Shown one piece after another: positions 47,114-55,813 of a DNA stretch of 64,000 bases; position 1 is the stretch's first letter; each line of letters opens with the position of its first letter. This DNA comes from Hansschlegelia quercus (GTDB taxonomy: Bacteria; Pseudomonadota; Alphaproteobacteria; Rhizobiales; Methylopilaceae), in assembly GCF_004310425.1 (NCBI RefSeq), contig NZ_SIUB01000005.1:186001-250000 (forward strand), written 5' to 3'. Below the pieces are notes generated by a model. The model was not told the DNA's origin. It worked only from the letters and a program-made list of their open reading frames with translations, and ran no database searches. A program made the position numbers and the translations under genes.

Positions 47114-47968
47114 TCACCGGACGAGCGCCGCGATCCCTTCCCTATACGTCGGATAGGCTAGGCGGACGCCGAGCCCCTCGCGCAGCAGGCGGTTCCTGAC
47201 GCGCTTGTTCGACGAATAGAAGCTGCGCGCCATCGGCGTAAGCTCCGCCGTCTCGAACGCCACCTCCGGCGGCGGCTCGACCCCGATGAGGCCGGCGGCA
47301 TAGGTCACGACGTCCTGCGGCGGCGCCGGTTCGTCGTCGGCGACGTTCACGATCGGCCCAACGCCGCTGCGCTCGATCCCCGCCGCGATCGCCGCGGCGA
47401 TGTCATCGACATGGATGCGGTTGAACACCTGGCCGGACTTCACCAGACGCTTAGCGGTTCCTCCCTTGAGGTTCTCGATCTGGTTGCGGCCGGGGCCGTA
47501 GATGCCCGCCAGCCGAAAGACCTGCACGGCGACGCCCTTATCCGCGCCGAACGCCAGCCAGTCGCGCTCGACCTCGATCCGGCGCCGGCCTCGCTCGCTG
47601 TCGGCCTCTGGGAGCGTCGTCTCGTCGACCCAGGCGCCGCCGGTGTCGGCGTAGACGCCGATCGTCGAGAGATAGCCGATCCAGGCGAGGTTGTTCGCTT
47701 GGGCCAGCGCCGCGCCCGCGCCGCGCAACGTGGGATCGCCGCGATCATCCGGCGGCGCCGAGACCAGGACATGGGTCGCCTCGGCGATCGCGGCCGCGAG
47801 GCCGTCGTCGGCCGGACCGCCGTCGAATACGTGGCGCGTGACGCCTTCGAGCTTGGCGGCGGCGTCGGCAGAACGCGCGGTCGCGTCGACCGCGTCGAAC
47901 TCCGCGCCGTGAAGCTCCACGAAGCGCCGGCCGGTATAGCCGCAGCCGATCACGACAAGCCGTCTCAC
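47114..47968 (-). CDS. NAD-dependent epimerase/dehydratase-like protein (YeeZ type)
   Basis: An extended short-chain dehydrogenase of 284 residues. The N-terminus has [17 protein letters not shown], a Rossmann motif; the middle has [20 protein letters not shown] (Ser/Tyr region), [19 protein letters not shown] and [12 protein letters not shown]. These match the YeeZ/SDR family, whose substrate is unknown. The GTG at 47968 overlaps the queG stop by four bases and was chosen over the ATG at 47998. It is likely translated with queG. Confidence 0.88.
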   Translation of the reverse strand: MRRLVVIGCGYTGRRFVELHGAEFDAVDATARSADAAAKLEGVTRHVFDGGPADDGLAAAIAEATHVLVSAPPDDRGDPTLRGAGAALAQANNLAWIGYLSTIGVYADTGGAWVDETTLPEADSERGRRRIEVERDWLAFGADKGVAVQVFRLAGIYGPGRNQIENLKGGTAKRLVKSGQVFNRIHVDDIAAAIAAGIERSGVGPIVNVADDEPAPPQDVVTYAAGLIGVEPPPEVAFETAELTPMARSFYSSNKRVRNRLLREGLGVRLAYPTYREGIAALVR

Positions 47969-49095
47969 GCGGGCTCCAGAGCCGTCGCCGCGCGCCATTC
48001 GTCGCGGACCGAGGCCTCCGTTTCCGTCGAAGCGGCGTCTTCGGCAAGGGCCGAGACTGTCGCAGGCGCGAGCCTCGAAAGCGCCCAGACCGCCGCCCCG
48101 CGCACCAGCGCCGAGCTGTCGCGCGTCAGCCGCTCGGCATGAACGGCCATTGCGGGAACGCCGGAATTACCGATCGCGAGCGCGACGTTGCGCAGGAAGC
48201 GATCTCGGCCGATGCGCTTGATCGGCGATTTCGCGAACAGCGCGCGGAAATCGGCGTCGTTCAGCCCGGCGAGCTCGGCCAGCGCTGGCGCGCGGAGAGC
48301 CTCTCTCGCGGAAAGCCGCATCTCCCGCCCCTCCTGAGCGAACTTGTTCCACGGACAGGCGGCGAGACAGTCGTCGCAGCCATAGATCCGCGAGCCGATC
48401 GCCTCGCGGAACTCCTGCGGGATCGGCCCGGCATGCTCGATCGTGAGGTAGGAGATGCAGCGCCTTGCATCGAGCCGGTACGGCGCGGGGAAGGCGTCGG
48501 TCGGGCAGGCGTCGAGGCAGGCGCGGCACGACCCGCAGGACCCGACCGCCGGCTCGTCGATCGGCAGCTCCGCCGTCGTGAAGATCGCTCCGAGGAACAG
48601 CCAGGAGCCGAACTCGCGCGACAGCAGATTGGTGTGTTTGCCCTGCCAGCCCAGTCCCGCAGCCTCGGCCAGCGGCTTCTCCATCACCGGCGCGGTGTCG
48701 ACGAACACCTTGGCTTGCGCGCCCATGCTCGCGAGCGCGCCGGCGACCTGCTTCAGCCGGCCCTTGATGACCTCGTGATAGTCGTCCCCGCGGGCATAGA
48801 CCGAGATCGCCCCGCGTTCGCGCCGCTGAAGAACGGCGCGGGGATCCTCGTCGGGGCCGTAATTCATGCCGAGCATGACGACCGAGCGCGCCTCCGGCCA
48901 CAGCGCGGACGGATCGCCGCGCCATTCCGCGCGATCGGAGAGCCATCGCATCGTGCCGTGATGGCCGTCGGCGAGCGCCTGCGCCAGCCGCGGAGCGGCC
49001 TGCGGGATGCCGCCGGGCGTGGTGACGCCGAACGCGTCGAAGCCGAGGGATCTGGCGCGCGCTTCCAGCGCGGAGCGAAGGGCGACCGGCGTCAT
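47965..49095 (-). CDS. queG: Epoxyqueuosine reductase QueG
   Basis: Cobalamin-dependent last step of queuosine synthesis in tRNA (epoxyqueuosine to queuosine). The 376-residue protein has the cobalamin-binding N-terminal domain ([19 protein letters not shown], then [11 protein letters not shown] and YARGDDYH), two 4Fe-4S motifs ([16 protein letters not shown] and [14 protein letters not shown]) and C-terminal HEAT-like repeats. The presence of cobalamin genes nearby fits the cofactor need. It sits directly upstream of the epimerase-like gene with a four-base overlap. Confidence 0.95.
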   Translation of the reverse strand: MTPVALRSALEARARSLGFDAFGVTTPGGIPQAAPRLAQALADGHHGTMRWLSDRAEWRGDPSALWPEARSVVMLGMNYGPDEDPRAVLQRRERGAISVYARGDDYHEVIKGRLKQVAGALASMGAQAKVFVDTAPVMEKPLAEAAGLGWQGKHTNLLSREFGSWLFLGAIFTTAELPIDEPAVGSCGSCRACLDACPTDAFPAPYRLDARRCISYLTIEHAGPIPQEFREAIGSRIYGCDDCLAACPWNKFAQEGREMRLSAREALRAPALAELAGLNDADFRALFAKSPIKRIGRDRFLRNVALAIGNSGVPAMAVHAERLTRDSSALVRGAAVWALSRLAPATVSALAEDAASTETEASVRDEWRAATALEPA

Positions 49096-49132
49096 CGACC
49101 CCGCCCGTCATCCTGAACGCGACGGCCGTCGT

Positions 49133-49825
49133 TCAGAAATCGAGATCCGCGTAATGCGGGGCGGCCGCCGTGCCGGGCACGGTCTCCGCGAGCAGCGGGC
49201 GGAACGAGGGGCGCGATTTCACCCGCGCGTACCAGTTCCTCGCATTCTCGTCCTCGTCCCACGGCACGTCGCCCAGATAGTCCACCACCGAGAAATGCGC
49301 GGCTGCGGCGAGGTCGGCGTAGCTCAGCCGATCGCCCGCAAGCCATTTCCGCTGCCGGATGAGATAGCCGACATATTTCAGATGATAGCGGATGTTGGCG
49401 CGCCCTGCGCGGATCGCGGCCATCTCCGGCGCGCCGCCGCCGAGATTGCTCGGCATGAAGCGCTTGTAAATCTTCTCCGTGACGAGGTGGCTCGACACCT
49501 CGTCGAAGAACTTGCGATTGAACCAGTCGGTCAGCCGCCTCGTCTCGACGCGCTCGCGCGGGCTCTCCGGCAGAAGGCGGCGATCGCCCAATGCCAGGCC
49601 GCGGGTCTCGTCGAGATATTCCGCGATTACATCCGCGCCCGGCACCGAGGGCATGCTCGCCTCGACCAGAACAGGCGTCGTGCCGGCGGGATTCAGCGCG
49701 AGAAACGGCGCGCGCCGCTCCCAGACCTTCTCTTCGACGAGGTCGGCTTCGAGGCCATATTCGCTCATCACGAGCCGCACGAAGCGCGAATGCGGGCAAA
49801 GCGGATGATGGTACAGAATCGCCAT
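49133..49825 (-). CDS. Glutathione S-transferase family protein
   Basis: A 230-residue GST-fold protein. The thioredoxin-like N-terminal domain begins [19 protein letters not shown] and has the cis-Pro region [11 protein letters not shown] and the Glu/Ser-type turn [14 protein letters not shown]. The all-helical C-terminal domain has the capping-like motif [20 protein letters not shown]. An alpha-class active Ser or Cys cannot be assigned with confidence, although SRF at residues 13-15 is a candidate. It lies 37 bases upstream of queG in the same direction. Confidence 0.92.
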   Translation of the reverse strand: MAILYHHPLCPHSRFVRLVMSEYGLEADLVEEKVWERRAPFLALNPAGTTPVLVEASMPSVPGADVIAEYLDETRGLALGDRRLLPESPRERVETRRLTDWFNRKFFDEVSSHLVTEKIYKRFMPSNLGGGAPEMAAIRAGRANIRYHLKYVGYLIRQRKWLAGDRLSYADLAAAAHFSVVDYLGDVPWDEDENARNWYARVKSRPSFRPLLAETVPGTAAAPHYADLDF

Positions 49826-49986
49826 GTGTCGCCGAAAGGTCGCGCGGGCGGGTAAAGCTGATGGATCGCGCGGTGGGCCCGCCGGCGCCCCGTTTGGTCG
49901 CGTGGCGCGGCGCAGGCGCCCCGTATAGAACCGGCTCGTCCGCGCGACAACTCCAGAATCGCCCGCGCGCCTACGGGAACAACGCC

Positions 49987-50862
49987 ATGGATGTCGTAAA
50001 CGTGCTCGAAGCCGCCGTGCTCGGGGTGGTCGAGGGACTGACCGAGTTCCTCCCGGTCTCCTCGACCGGCCATATCCTGCTTCTCGGTCATTTCCTCGGC
50101 TTCGAATCGACCGGCAAGACCTTCGAGGTGGTGATCCAGCTGGGCGCCATCCTCGCCATCCTCGCGGTCTATGCCGGCCGGCTGACGTCGGTCGCGACGC
50201 GGCTGCCGCACGACCCGCAGGCGCGGCGCTTCGTGCTCGGCGTGCTCATCGCCTTCCTTCCCGCGGCCGTCATCGGCGCGGCCCTCCACGGCTTCATCAA
50301 GAACGTCCTGTTCGAGAGCCCGGCGACCATCTGCATCGCGCTGATCGTCGGCGGCGTGGTTCTGCTGCTCGTCGACCGCGCCTACAGGCCGCAGGTCGAA
50401 TCGACCAAGCCGGTGCGCGGACCGGTCGCCGGCCTCGGCGAAGGCTCGAAGCCCCGCGGCGTGATCTACGACGACGCGATGCGCTTCCCGCTCTTGATGT
50501 GCCTGATCGTCGGCCTGTGCCAGTGCTTGGCGCTTATCCCCGGCGTCTCGCGCTCGGGCTCCACCATCGTCGCCGCGCTGCTGCTCGGCTCCAGCAAGAG
50601 AGCGGCGGCGGAGTTCTCGTTCTTCCTCGCGATCCCGACCATGTCCGGCGCCTTCGCCTACGATCTCTACAAGAACCGCGCCGTGCTCAATTTCGACGAC
50701 GGGGCGCTGATTGCGATCGGCTTCGTCTGCGCCTTCATTACCGCGCTGATCGTGGTGCGCTACGTGCTCGACTTCATCTCGCAGCACGGTTTTGCGGTGT
50801 TCGCCTGGTGGCGGATGATCATCGGCGCGCTCGGCCTCGTCGCGCTGTTCGCGGTCGGCTGA
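49987..50862 (+). CDS. uppP: Undecaprenyl-diphosphatase UppP
   Basis: Dephosphorylates undecaprenyl pyrophosphate to recycle the lipid carrier for peptidoglycan and polysaccharide. The 291-residue membrane protein has both signature loops: [17 protein letters not shown] and [13 protein letters not shown], with about eight hydrophobic segments and a positively charged loop after residue 135. The ATG at 49987 yields the standard N-terminus [16 protein letters not shown]. The next ABC ATPase gene begins three bases after its stop. Confidence 0.96.
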   Translation: MDVVNVLEAAVLGVVEGLTEFLPVSSTGHILLLGHFLGFESTGKTFEVVIQLGAILAILAVYAGRLTSVATRLPHDPQARRFVLGVLIAFLPAAVIGAALHGFIKNVLFESPATICIALIVGGVVLLLVDRAYRPQVESTKPVRGPVAGLGEGSKPRGVIYDDAMRFPLLMCLIVGLCQCLALIPGVSRSGSTIVAALLLGSSKRAAAEFSFFLAIPTMSGAFAYDLYKNRAVLNFDDGALIAIGFVCAFITALIVVRYVLDFISQHGFAVFAWWRMIIGALGLVALFAVG

Positions 50863-50865
50863 GGC

Positions 50866-51936
50866 ATGGCCGCGATCACGCTGACCTCCGTCACGTTCGA
50901 AAAGGCCCGCGCGCGGATCGTCGACGACGTCTCGCTCGCGATCCCGGACGGCGCGATCTGCGTGATCACAGGGCCGACCGGCGCGGGAAAATCGACGCTG
51001 CTCAAGCTCGTCGCGGGCCAGCTTCCGCTGACGAGCGGCGAGATCGAGATCGGCGAGGCGGCCCGCCAATCCTGGCGGATCGGTCGCGACGATATCGCCG
51101 AGCTGATCGACCCGACCGCCCTCCCCGCGCGAGGCAATCTCTATGATGCGATCACGGGCGGCCTGCGGGCGCGTGGACTGAAGCGCAAGGCGGCGCAGGA
51201 GGATGCGCTGAAGGGCGCCGATGCGGTCGGCATCGGCGCGCTCATGTCGCGCAGGATCGCTTCGGCATCGAGCGGCGAGCGCGCGCTTGCGGCCTTCTCC
51301 CGCGCCTATGCCCGCCCGCCCCGCGCTCTGCTGCTGGACGAGCCATTCGCGGGACTGCCGCCGGCGCGGCGGACCGCGCTCCGGCGCGAGCTTCGCCGCC
51401 TCCAGCGGGAGAGCGGCGTCACGACAATTCTTGCCACTCAGGACACGGAGGATGCGCTGGCGCTCGGCGATCTGCTGGCGGTTATGGACGCTGGACGCAT
51501 CCTGAGTTCGGGCTCCGCTGAGACGATCTACGATCACCCGGCGGACATCGTCGTCGCCCGCCTGTTCGGCGCGCCGCCGATGAACCTGCTGCCGGTCCGC
51601 GCCAACCAGACGGGCTTGTCGCTCGAGGACGGCACCAATCTCGGCGGGACGAGCGTCATGACGAAGGCGACCTTCGCCTGGCTCGGTGTGCGCCCGGAAG
51701 ACCTCTTCGTGCTGCCAGAGGGCAGCCTGTCGCCGGGCGGCGCCAAGTTCCCGGTCACAGTCGAGGAGGTCGAGCGCGCGAACGGCTCCTTCCTTGTGCA
51801 TGGCCACGTCGGCCCGCATCCGGTGGTCGCGCGCCTCGCGGAGAGGCCCTCCGTCGAGGTCGGCGGACGATTGATGCTGGGCGCGCGCGCGGAGCGCCTG
51901 CACATGTTCGACGCGGAAACCGGCGCGAGGCTCTGA
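50866..51936 (+). CDS. Atypical ABC transporter ATPase (MalK/UgpC-like)
   Basis: A 356-residue ATPase with the C-terminal TOBE-type domain of sugar-import ATPases. Walker A (GPTGAGKST) and Walker B (ALLLDEPFAGL) are intact. Three other motifs deviate: the Q-loop position reads ELIDPTALP (Asp for Gln), the signature is ASSGERALAAFSRAY instead of LSGGQxQR, and the switch position is LATQDTEDA (Gln for His). No permease or binding protein is near. It may be a slow or regulatory ATPase, or may work with a distant transporter. It follows uppP by three bases and could be co-transcribed with it. Confidence 0.85.
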   Translation: MAAITLTSVTFEKARARIVDDVSLAIPDGAICVITGPTGAGKSTLLKLVAGQLPLTSGEIEIGEAARQSWRIGRDDIAELIDPTALPARGNLYDAITGGLRARGLKRKAAQEDALKGADAVGIGALMSRRIASASSGERALAAFSRAYARPPRALLLDEPFAGLPPARRTALRRELRRLQRESGVTTILATQDTEDALALGDLLAVMDAGRILSSGSAETIYDHPADIVVARLFGAPPMNLLPVRANQTGLSLEDGTNLGGTSVMTKATFAWLGVRPEDLFVLPEGSLSPGGAKFPVTVEEVERANGSFLVHGHVGPHPVVARLAERPSVEVGGRLMLGARAERLHMFDAETGARL

Positions 51937-51952
51937 CGTCCCTGTCCGCTCG

Positions 51953-51981
51953 CTTGAAACCTTAGTCCACAAAAACCATTT
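51953..51981 (+). promoter_or_regulatory. Sigma-32-type heat-shock promoter of hsp20
   Basis: CTTGAA (51953-51958) and CCATTT (51976-51981), with 17 bases between them, match the heat-shock consensus (CTTGAA and CCCATxT). The site lies in the 165-base gap before hsp20 and predicts a start near 51988, which leaves a leader of about 110 nt. Confidence 0.7.
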
Positions 51982-51987
51982 GAGTGA

Positions 51988-52101
51988 TCGACCGGAGAGG
52001 TTCCGGTCAAGGATCGGCATCCGTCAAAAGATGAAGATCCGCGCGGAGCGCTTTGTTTACGAGGCTCCGTCAAAGTCGCTTCCTGAGCGAGGACTTTGAA
52101 G
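51988..52101 (+). promoter_or_regulatory. ROSE-like RNA thermometer in the hsp20 leader
   Basis: The leader can form a series of hairpins. The first (51990-52008) has perfect seven-base arms, GACCGGA and TCCGGTC. A second has CGGAGC (52044-52049) and GCTCCG (52064-52069). The last, just before the start codon, has AAAG (52072-52075) with CTTT (52094-52097) outside and TCCT (52081-52084) with AGGA (52090-52093) inside, so the ribosome-binding site is masked. On the opposite strand of this stem lies TCGCT (52076-52080), which fits the U(U/C)GCU signature of ROSE elements. Melting at heat shock would free translation. Structure is read by eye and not calculated. Confidence 0.65.
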
Positions 52102-52557
52102 ATGTCGCGTCTCACTGGTCTGCAGAGCCCGTTTCTGCTTGGCTTCGATGGTCTCGAGCGAGCGCTCGACCGCGCCTCCAAAAGCGCGGACGGCTATCCG
52201 CCCTACAATATCGAGCGTCTTGCTCCGTTGGAGGGCGAGCCCGAGCGGCTAAGGATCACCTTGGCCGTGGCAGGCTTCAGCCAGGATCAGATCGAGGTCA
52301 CCCTCGAGAAGAACGAGCTGGTGATCCGCGGACGCCCGCCGCAGGAGCGCGAGGACAAGGTCTATCTCCACCGCGGGATCGCGGCGCGGCAGTTTGTCCG
52401 CGCCTTCGTTTTGGCGGAGGGAATGGAGGTCCTCGGCGCGGATCTTGCGACGGGTCTTCTCGTCGTCGATCTCGCGCGTCCGGAACCGAAGCGATCAGTA
52501 CAGCGTATCGCAATCAGCGCTCGCGACGAGAGCCGCCGCATCGCGGAGAAGGAGTGA
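52102..52557 (+). CDS. Small heat-shock protein Hsp20 (IbpA-like)
   Basis: An ATP-independent holdase that binds unfolding proteins. The 151-residue protein has the N-terminal SPFLLGFDGLERALDRASKS, which occurs in class A alphaproteobacterial small Hsps, and an alpha-crystallin domain from about residue 32: YNIERLAP, LRITLAVAGFSQDQIEVTLE, LVIRGRPPQE, LHRGIAARQFVRAFVLAEG, ending with ATGLLVVDLARPEP (the A-x-x-x-x-G-L-L signature). The ATG at 52102 has GAGGA at good spacing; a TTG two codons upstream is unlikely. Followed by DUF1150 after four bases. Confidence 0.95.
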   Translation: MSRLTGLQSPFLLGFDGLERALDRASKSADGYPPYNIERLAPLEGEPERLRITLAVAGFSQDQIEVTLEKNELVIRGRPPQEREDKVYLHRGIAARQFVRAFVLAEGMEVLGADLATGLLVVDLARPEPKRSVQRIAISARDESRRIAEKE

Positions 52558-52561
52558 AGTC

Positions 52562-52825
52562 ATGATCGAAGGAATGACGAGCGCCCGCAATCCCTTGAGC
52601 CCCGCCGAATTCGCGGCGATCGGCGACGGCCACATCGCTTACGTGAAGCCGATCCTCTCTGAGGAGCTGAACGCGCTCTTTCCGCAGGCGCCCGAACTCG
52701 AGCCCGGCTTGAGCCTCTTCGCCCTTCTCGGCGCTGATGGTCTGCCCATCGTCGTGGCGGACACCCGTGAAGCGCTCATCGAAAGCGCCAGAGAACATGA
52801 GCTGGTGACGGTCAGCGTCCACTAA
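52562..52825 (+). CDS. DUF1150 family protein
   Basis: An 87-residue protein of unknown function that in alphaproteobacteria is regularly found behind small heat-shock genes. Seen are GHIAYVKPILSEELNALFP, GLSLFALLGADGLPIVVADT and a terminal EHELVTVSVH, the family core. The gap to hsp20 is only four bases and no promoter is visible between them, so both are expected to rise together in heat shock. The ATG at 52562 is chosen from the short spacing. Confidence 0.9.
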   Translation: MIEGMTSARNPLSPAEFAAIGDGHIAYVKPILSEELNALFPQAPELEPGLSLFALLGADGLPIVVADTREALIESAREHELVTVSVH

Positions 52826-52831
52826 ACCGGT

Positions 52832-52855
52832 CGGGCGCCTCGCGAGGGGCGCCCG
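52832..52855. terminator. Hairpin between DUF1150 and ptsN (bidirectional terminator)
   Basis: Perfect eight-base GC arms CGGGCGCC (52832-52839) and GGCGCCCG (52848-52855) with an eight-base loop lie between two convergent genes. No T-run follows on either strand, so termination strength is uncertain. Confidence 0.5.
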
Positions 52856-52862
52856 TACGCCG

Positions 52863-53327
52863 TCAGGCCGCGTCCGTCGCGGCGATATGCGTGAGCAAAG
52901 CGTGGAGCGCCCCGGCGTCGCGCGACGCCCGCAGTTTTTGGGCGGTTATCGGATCCCGAAGCACGCGCGCGACCCGCGCCAGCGCCTTGAGGTGATCCGC
53001 TCCCGCAGTCTCCGGCGCAAGCAGCAGGAAAGCGAGATCGACAGGCTCGCCGTCGAGCGCGTCATAATCGATCGGCCGCTCGAGCCGCGCGAACAATCCG
53101 AACAGACGGTCGAACTTCGGCAGCTTGCCGTGCGGAATCGCGATGCCGGCCCCGACCCCGGTCGAGCCCAAGCGCTCGCGCTGCAGCAGCGTGTCGAATA
53201 CCTCCCGCTCGGGCAGGCCCGTGAGTTCCGCGGCCTTGGCCGCGAGTTCCTGCAGGACCTGCTTCTTCGAGTTCGCCTTCAGCGCCGGCATGACGGCGTT
53301 CGGCGCGATGAGATCGCTCAGCGGCAT
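52863..53327 (-). CDS. ptsN: Nitrogen-regulatory PTS EIIA protein PtsN
   Basis: EIIA-Ntr of the nitrogen-related phosphotransfer chain, linking PEP status to potassium and nitrogen control. The 154-residue protein has MPLSDLIAPNAVMPAL at the start, GVGAGIAIPHGKLPKF with the phosphorylated His near residue 66, and VDLAFLLLAPETAGADHLKA. It is the last gene of the rpoN-hpf-ptsN series on the minus strand, the order known from most alphaproteobacteria. Confidence 0.95.
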   Translation of the reverse strand: MPLSDLIAPNAVMPALKANSKKQVLQELAAKAAELTGLPEREVFDTLLQRERLGSTGVGAGIAIPHGKLPKFDRLFGLFARLERPIDYDALDGEPVDLAFLLLAPETAGADHLKALARVARVLRDPITAQKLRASRDAGALHALLTHIAATDAA

Positions 53328-53414
53328 CGGGTCTCACAAGCCTCCGTCCGGCGGAGAAGGACGGCGTCGGGCTCCGGGTGAACCCGCGCGCCCCGCGCCG
53401 GACGATCCAAGCGT

Positions 53415-53999
53415 TCAGTGGTCCGCGGAGCCATTCGCAGGCGCCGCCGGATCGATCCATCCCACATTGCCGTCGCCGCGTCGGTAAACGACGTTCACGC
53501 GGCCATGGCTCGCATGCCGGAACACCACGACGGGCGCGCCCGTCAGGTCAAGCTCCATCACCGCGAAACCCACAGTCATGCGGCGCAGCGGCTTGGTGGA
53601 TTCAGCGACGATCACAGGGCTCCAGCCGCTCTCCTCCTCGACCTCGTCGTCAGGCGTTTCGAACACGACGTAAGACGACGGATCGCCCACGTCGGAATCG
53701 GCCTGATGATGATCGCGCAGCCGGTTCTTGTAGCGCTTGAGGCGCGTCTCGATCCGGGCCGCGGCCTGGTCGAAGCTCGCATAGGCGTCAGCCGCCGCGC
53801 CGGCCGAGTGCAGCACGATGCCGCTGTCGAGGTGCAGGGCGCATTCCGTGCGAAAGCCGCCGCCGTCACGCTCGACCGTGACATGGCCGGAGAACCCACC
53901 GCCGAAATATTTGGTCATCGCGTCGGAGATGCGATCTTCGACCTGTCCCCGAAGCGCCTCGCCAAGATCGAGGTTCTTCCCGGAAACCCGTAAGGTCAT
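53415..53999 (-). CDS. hpf: Ribosome hibernation promoting factor, long form
   Basis: Binds the 30S decoding region in stationary phase and joins ribosomes into inactive 100S dimers. The 194-residue protein has the S30AE N-terminal domain (LRVSGKNLDLGEALRGQVED, KYFGGGFSGHVTVERD, DAYASFDQAAARIETRLKRY) and the C-terminal extension found only in long HPF (VVAESTKPLRRMTVGFAVME, then VVVFRHASHGRVNVVYRRGD). The acidic stretch between them is a linker. Confidence 0.95.
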   Translation of the reverse strand: MTLRVSGKNLDLGEALRGQVEDRISDAMTKYFGGGFSGHVTVERDGGGFRTECALHLDSGIVLHSAGAAADAYASFDQAAARIETRLKRYKNRLRDHHQADSDVGDPSSYVVFETPDDEVEEESGWSPVIVAESTKPLRRMTVGFAVMELDLTGAPVVVFRHASHGRVNVVYRRGDGNVGWIDPAAPANGSADH

Positions 54000-54037
54000 G
54001 AAGTTCCGCTCCGTTCAACGTTACGCTGCGACGGAAA

Positions 54038-54063
54038 CTGGTCCGCGGCGGGCGTCGGACCAG
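54038..54063 (-). terminator. Hairpin between rpoN and hpf
   Basis: Perfect eight-base arms CTGGTCCG (54038-54045) and CGGACCAG (54056-54063) around a ten-base loop lie in the 156-base gap downstream of rpoN. On the minus strand the hairpin is followed by TTTCC only, so it is a weak terminator or processing site. It would help uncouple hpf from rpoN. Confidence 0.4.
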
Positions 54064-54155
54064 CAGTAAGATCGGAGGGCGCCCAAGTCAATGAACCCTC
54101 GCAGCGGCGGGCCGTCCGATTTAAGCTATTGATATAAAAGGTTTATCCTCGACGA

Positions 54156-55682
54156 TCAGGTCGTTGCGGCCATGCCCTTCTTTTCCCGCCGGCGCTGCAC
54201 GGAGGACGGAATCCGCAGGCTCTCGCGGTACTTGGCGACGGTGCGCCGGGCGATCTCGACCCCGCCGCCATGCAGCAGCTTCACGATCGTGTCGTCAGAC
54301 AGCACGTCGTCGGGGCTCTCGGCGTCGATCATGATCCGGATGCGGTGGCGGACAGCCTCAGCGGAATGCGCGTCGCCGCCGTCGGCATTGGCGATCGAGG
54401 CGGTAAAGAAGTATTTGAGTTCGAACACGCCCCGAGGCGTCGCGATGTATTTGTTCGCGGTCACCCGAGAGACGGTGGATTCGTGCATCCCGATCGCGTC
54501 CGCGATCATCCTGAGATTGAGCGGCCTGAGATGCGCGACGCCGTAGGTCAGGAAACCGTCCTGCTGGCGCACGATCTCGGTCGCGACCTTGAGGATGGTG
54601 CGCGCGCGCTGCTCTAGGCTGCGCGTCAGCCAGTTCGCCGTCTGCAGGCATTCCGTGAGGAAGGTCTTCTCGACCTCGTTCTTCGCGGTGCGCACGACGC
54701 GCGCGTAATAGGACTGGTTGACCAGCACCCGCGGCAGCGAGTCGGCGATCAGCTCCACAAGCCATGAACCGTCGGAGGCCGCGCGCACCGATACGTCCGG
54801 CACGACCGGTTGCACCAGTTCCGAGCCGAAGGCGTGGCCGGGCTTTGGATCGAGCGCCCGCAGCTCCGCCAGCATGTCGGCGAGATCCTCGTCGTCGACG
54901 CCGCAGATCCGCTTCAGCGCGGCGAAGTCCCGCCGCGCGGCGAGGTCGAGATTCTCGACCAGCGTCCTCATCGCCGGATCGAACCGGTCGCGCTCGCGGA
55001 GCTGGATCGCGAGGCATTCGGCGAGCGTGCGGGCGGCGATACCCGTGGGCTCGAAGGTCTGCACGATCCCAAGCACCCGCTCGACGTCCTCGATCGACGA
55101 CCCCAAGCGCTCGGAGATCGTCTCCAGCGGCTCGCGGATATAGCCGGCGGCGTCGACGAGGTCGACGAGGTGGAGGCCGATCAGCCGGTCGGCCGGATCG
55201 GCGACGGCGATAGCGAGCTGGCGTTCGAGATGGTCGCCGAGCGTCGCGCGCTCCGCGACATAGGCCTCGATGTCGCCGCCCTCCCCCGAGAACGCGCCGC
55301 CGACGCCAAGCCCCGACCAGTCGCCGGGCTCCGCCGCCGCGGCCTTGGGAAGTTCAGCCGCCGGCGCGGCGTCGTCCGGGAAGACGTTGCCAAAATCGGC
55401 GTCGAGCCGATCCATCGTGAGCTGCGGCGCCTCGGCCTGGGTCGGCCCGTCCCAGCCGTCCGCCGCGGCGGTGCGGCTTTCCGGCGCCGCCGGCTCGGCG
55501 GTCTCGGAGCGCTGCTCCGACGGCTCGATCCGCTCGAGCAGCGGGTTCTGCTCGAGCTCCTTGTCGACATAGGCGGCGAGATCGAGGCTCGACAGCTGCA
55601 GCAGCTTGATCGCCTGCATCAGCTGCGGCGTCATCACCAGCGATTGAGCTTGGCGCAGCGCGAGCTTGGGGATCAGGGCCAT
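54156..55682 (-). CDS. rpoN: RNA polymerase sigma-54 factor RpoN
   Basis: Sigma factor for nitrogen-related promoters that need enhancer-binding activators. The 508-residue protein has region I at the N-terminus (ALRQAQSLVMTPQLMQAIKL, then DKELEQNPLLE), an acidic region II (about residues 60-130), the core-binding part, a helix-turn-helix (HESTVSRVTANKYIATPRG) and the RpoN box ARRTVAKYRESLRIP near the C-terminus. The internal ATG at 55682 gives the standard N-terminus ALIPKLALRQ. This protein would serve the TGGCACG promoter before nrtA. Confidence 0.97.
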   Translation of the reverse strand: MALIPKLALRQAQSLVMTPQLMQAIKLLQLSSLDLAAYVDKELEQNPLLERIEPSEQRSETAEPAAPESRTAAADGWDGPTQAEAPQLTMDRLDADFGNVFPDDAAPAAELPKAAAAEPGDWSGLGVGGAFSGEGGDIEAYVAERATLGDHLERQLAIAVADPADRLIGLHLVDLVDAAGYIREPLETISERLGSSIEDVERVLGIVQTFEPTGIAARTLAECLAIQLRERDRFDPAMRTLVENLDLAARRDFAALKRICGVDDEDLADMLAELRALDPKPGHAFGSELVQPVVPDVSVRAASDGSWLVELIADSLPRVLVNQSYYARVVRTAKNEVEKTFLTECLQTANWLTRSLEQRARTILKVATEIVRQQDGFLTYGVAHLRPLNLRMIADAIGMHESTVSRVTANKYIATPRGVFELKYFFTASIANADGGDAHSAEAVRHRIRIMIDAESPDDVLSDDTIVKLLHGGGVEIARRTVAKYRESLRIPSSVQRRREKKGMAATT

Positions 55683-55813
55683 GGGGCGGTAAGCTCCAGC
55701 GCGGCAACCATTTCGCCCGAAGCGATCCGGTCCGCGCCGCAATGGTCGACGCGCCAACCTTGAACGAAGGCCGGTGGGCCGATTCTTGCATAAGGAACCG
55801 GTCCCAGTCTCCT

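Noticed and set aside
49768-52020. 750-residue open frame on the minus strand opposite uppP and the ABC ATPase
   Set aside because: It is rich in Arg, Asp, Gly and Glu without any domain, and lies fully antisense to two genes with complete family motifs; a GC-driven shadow.
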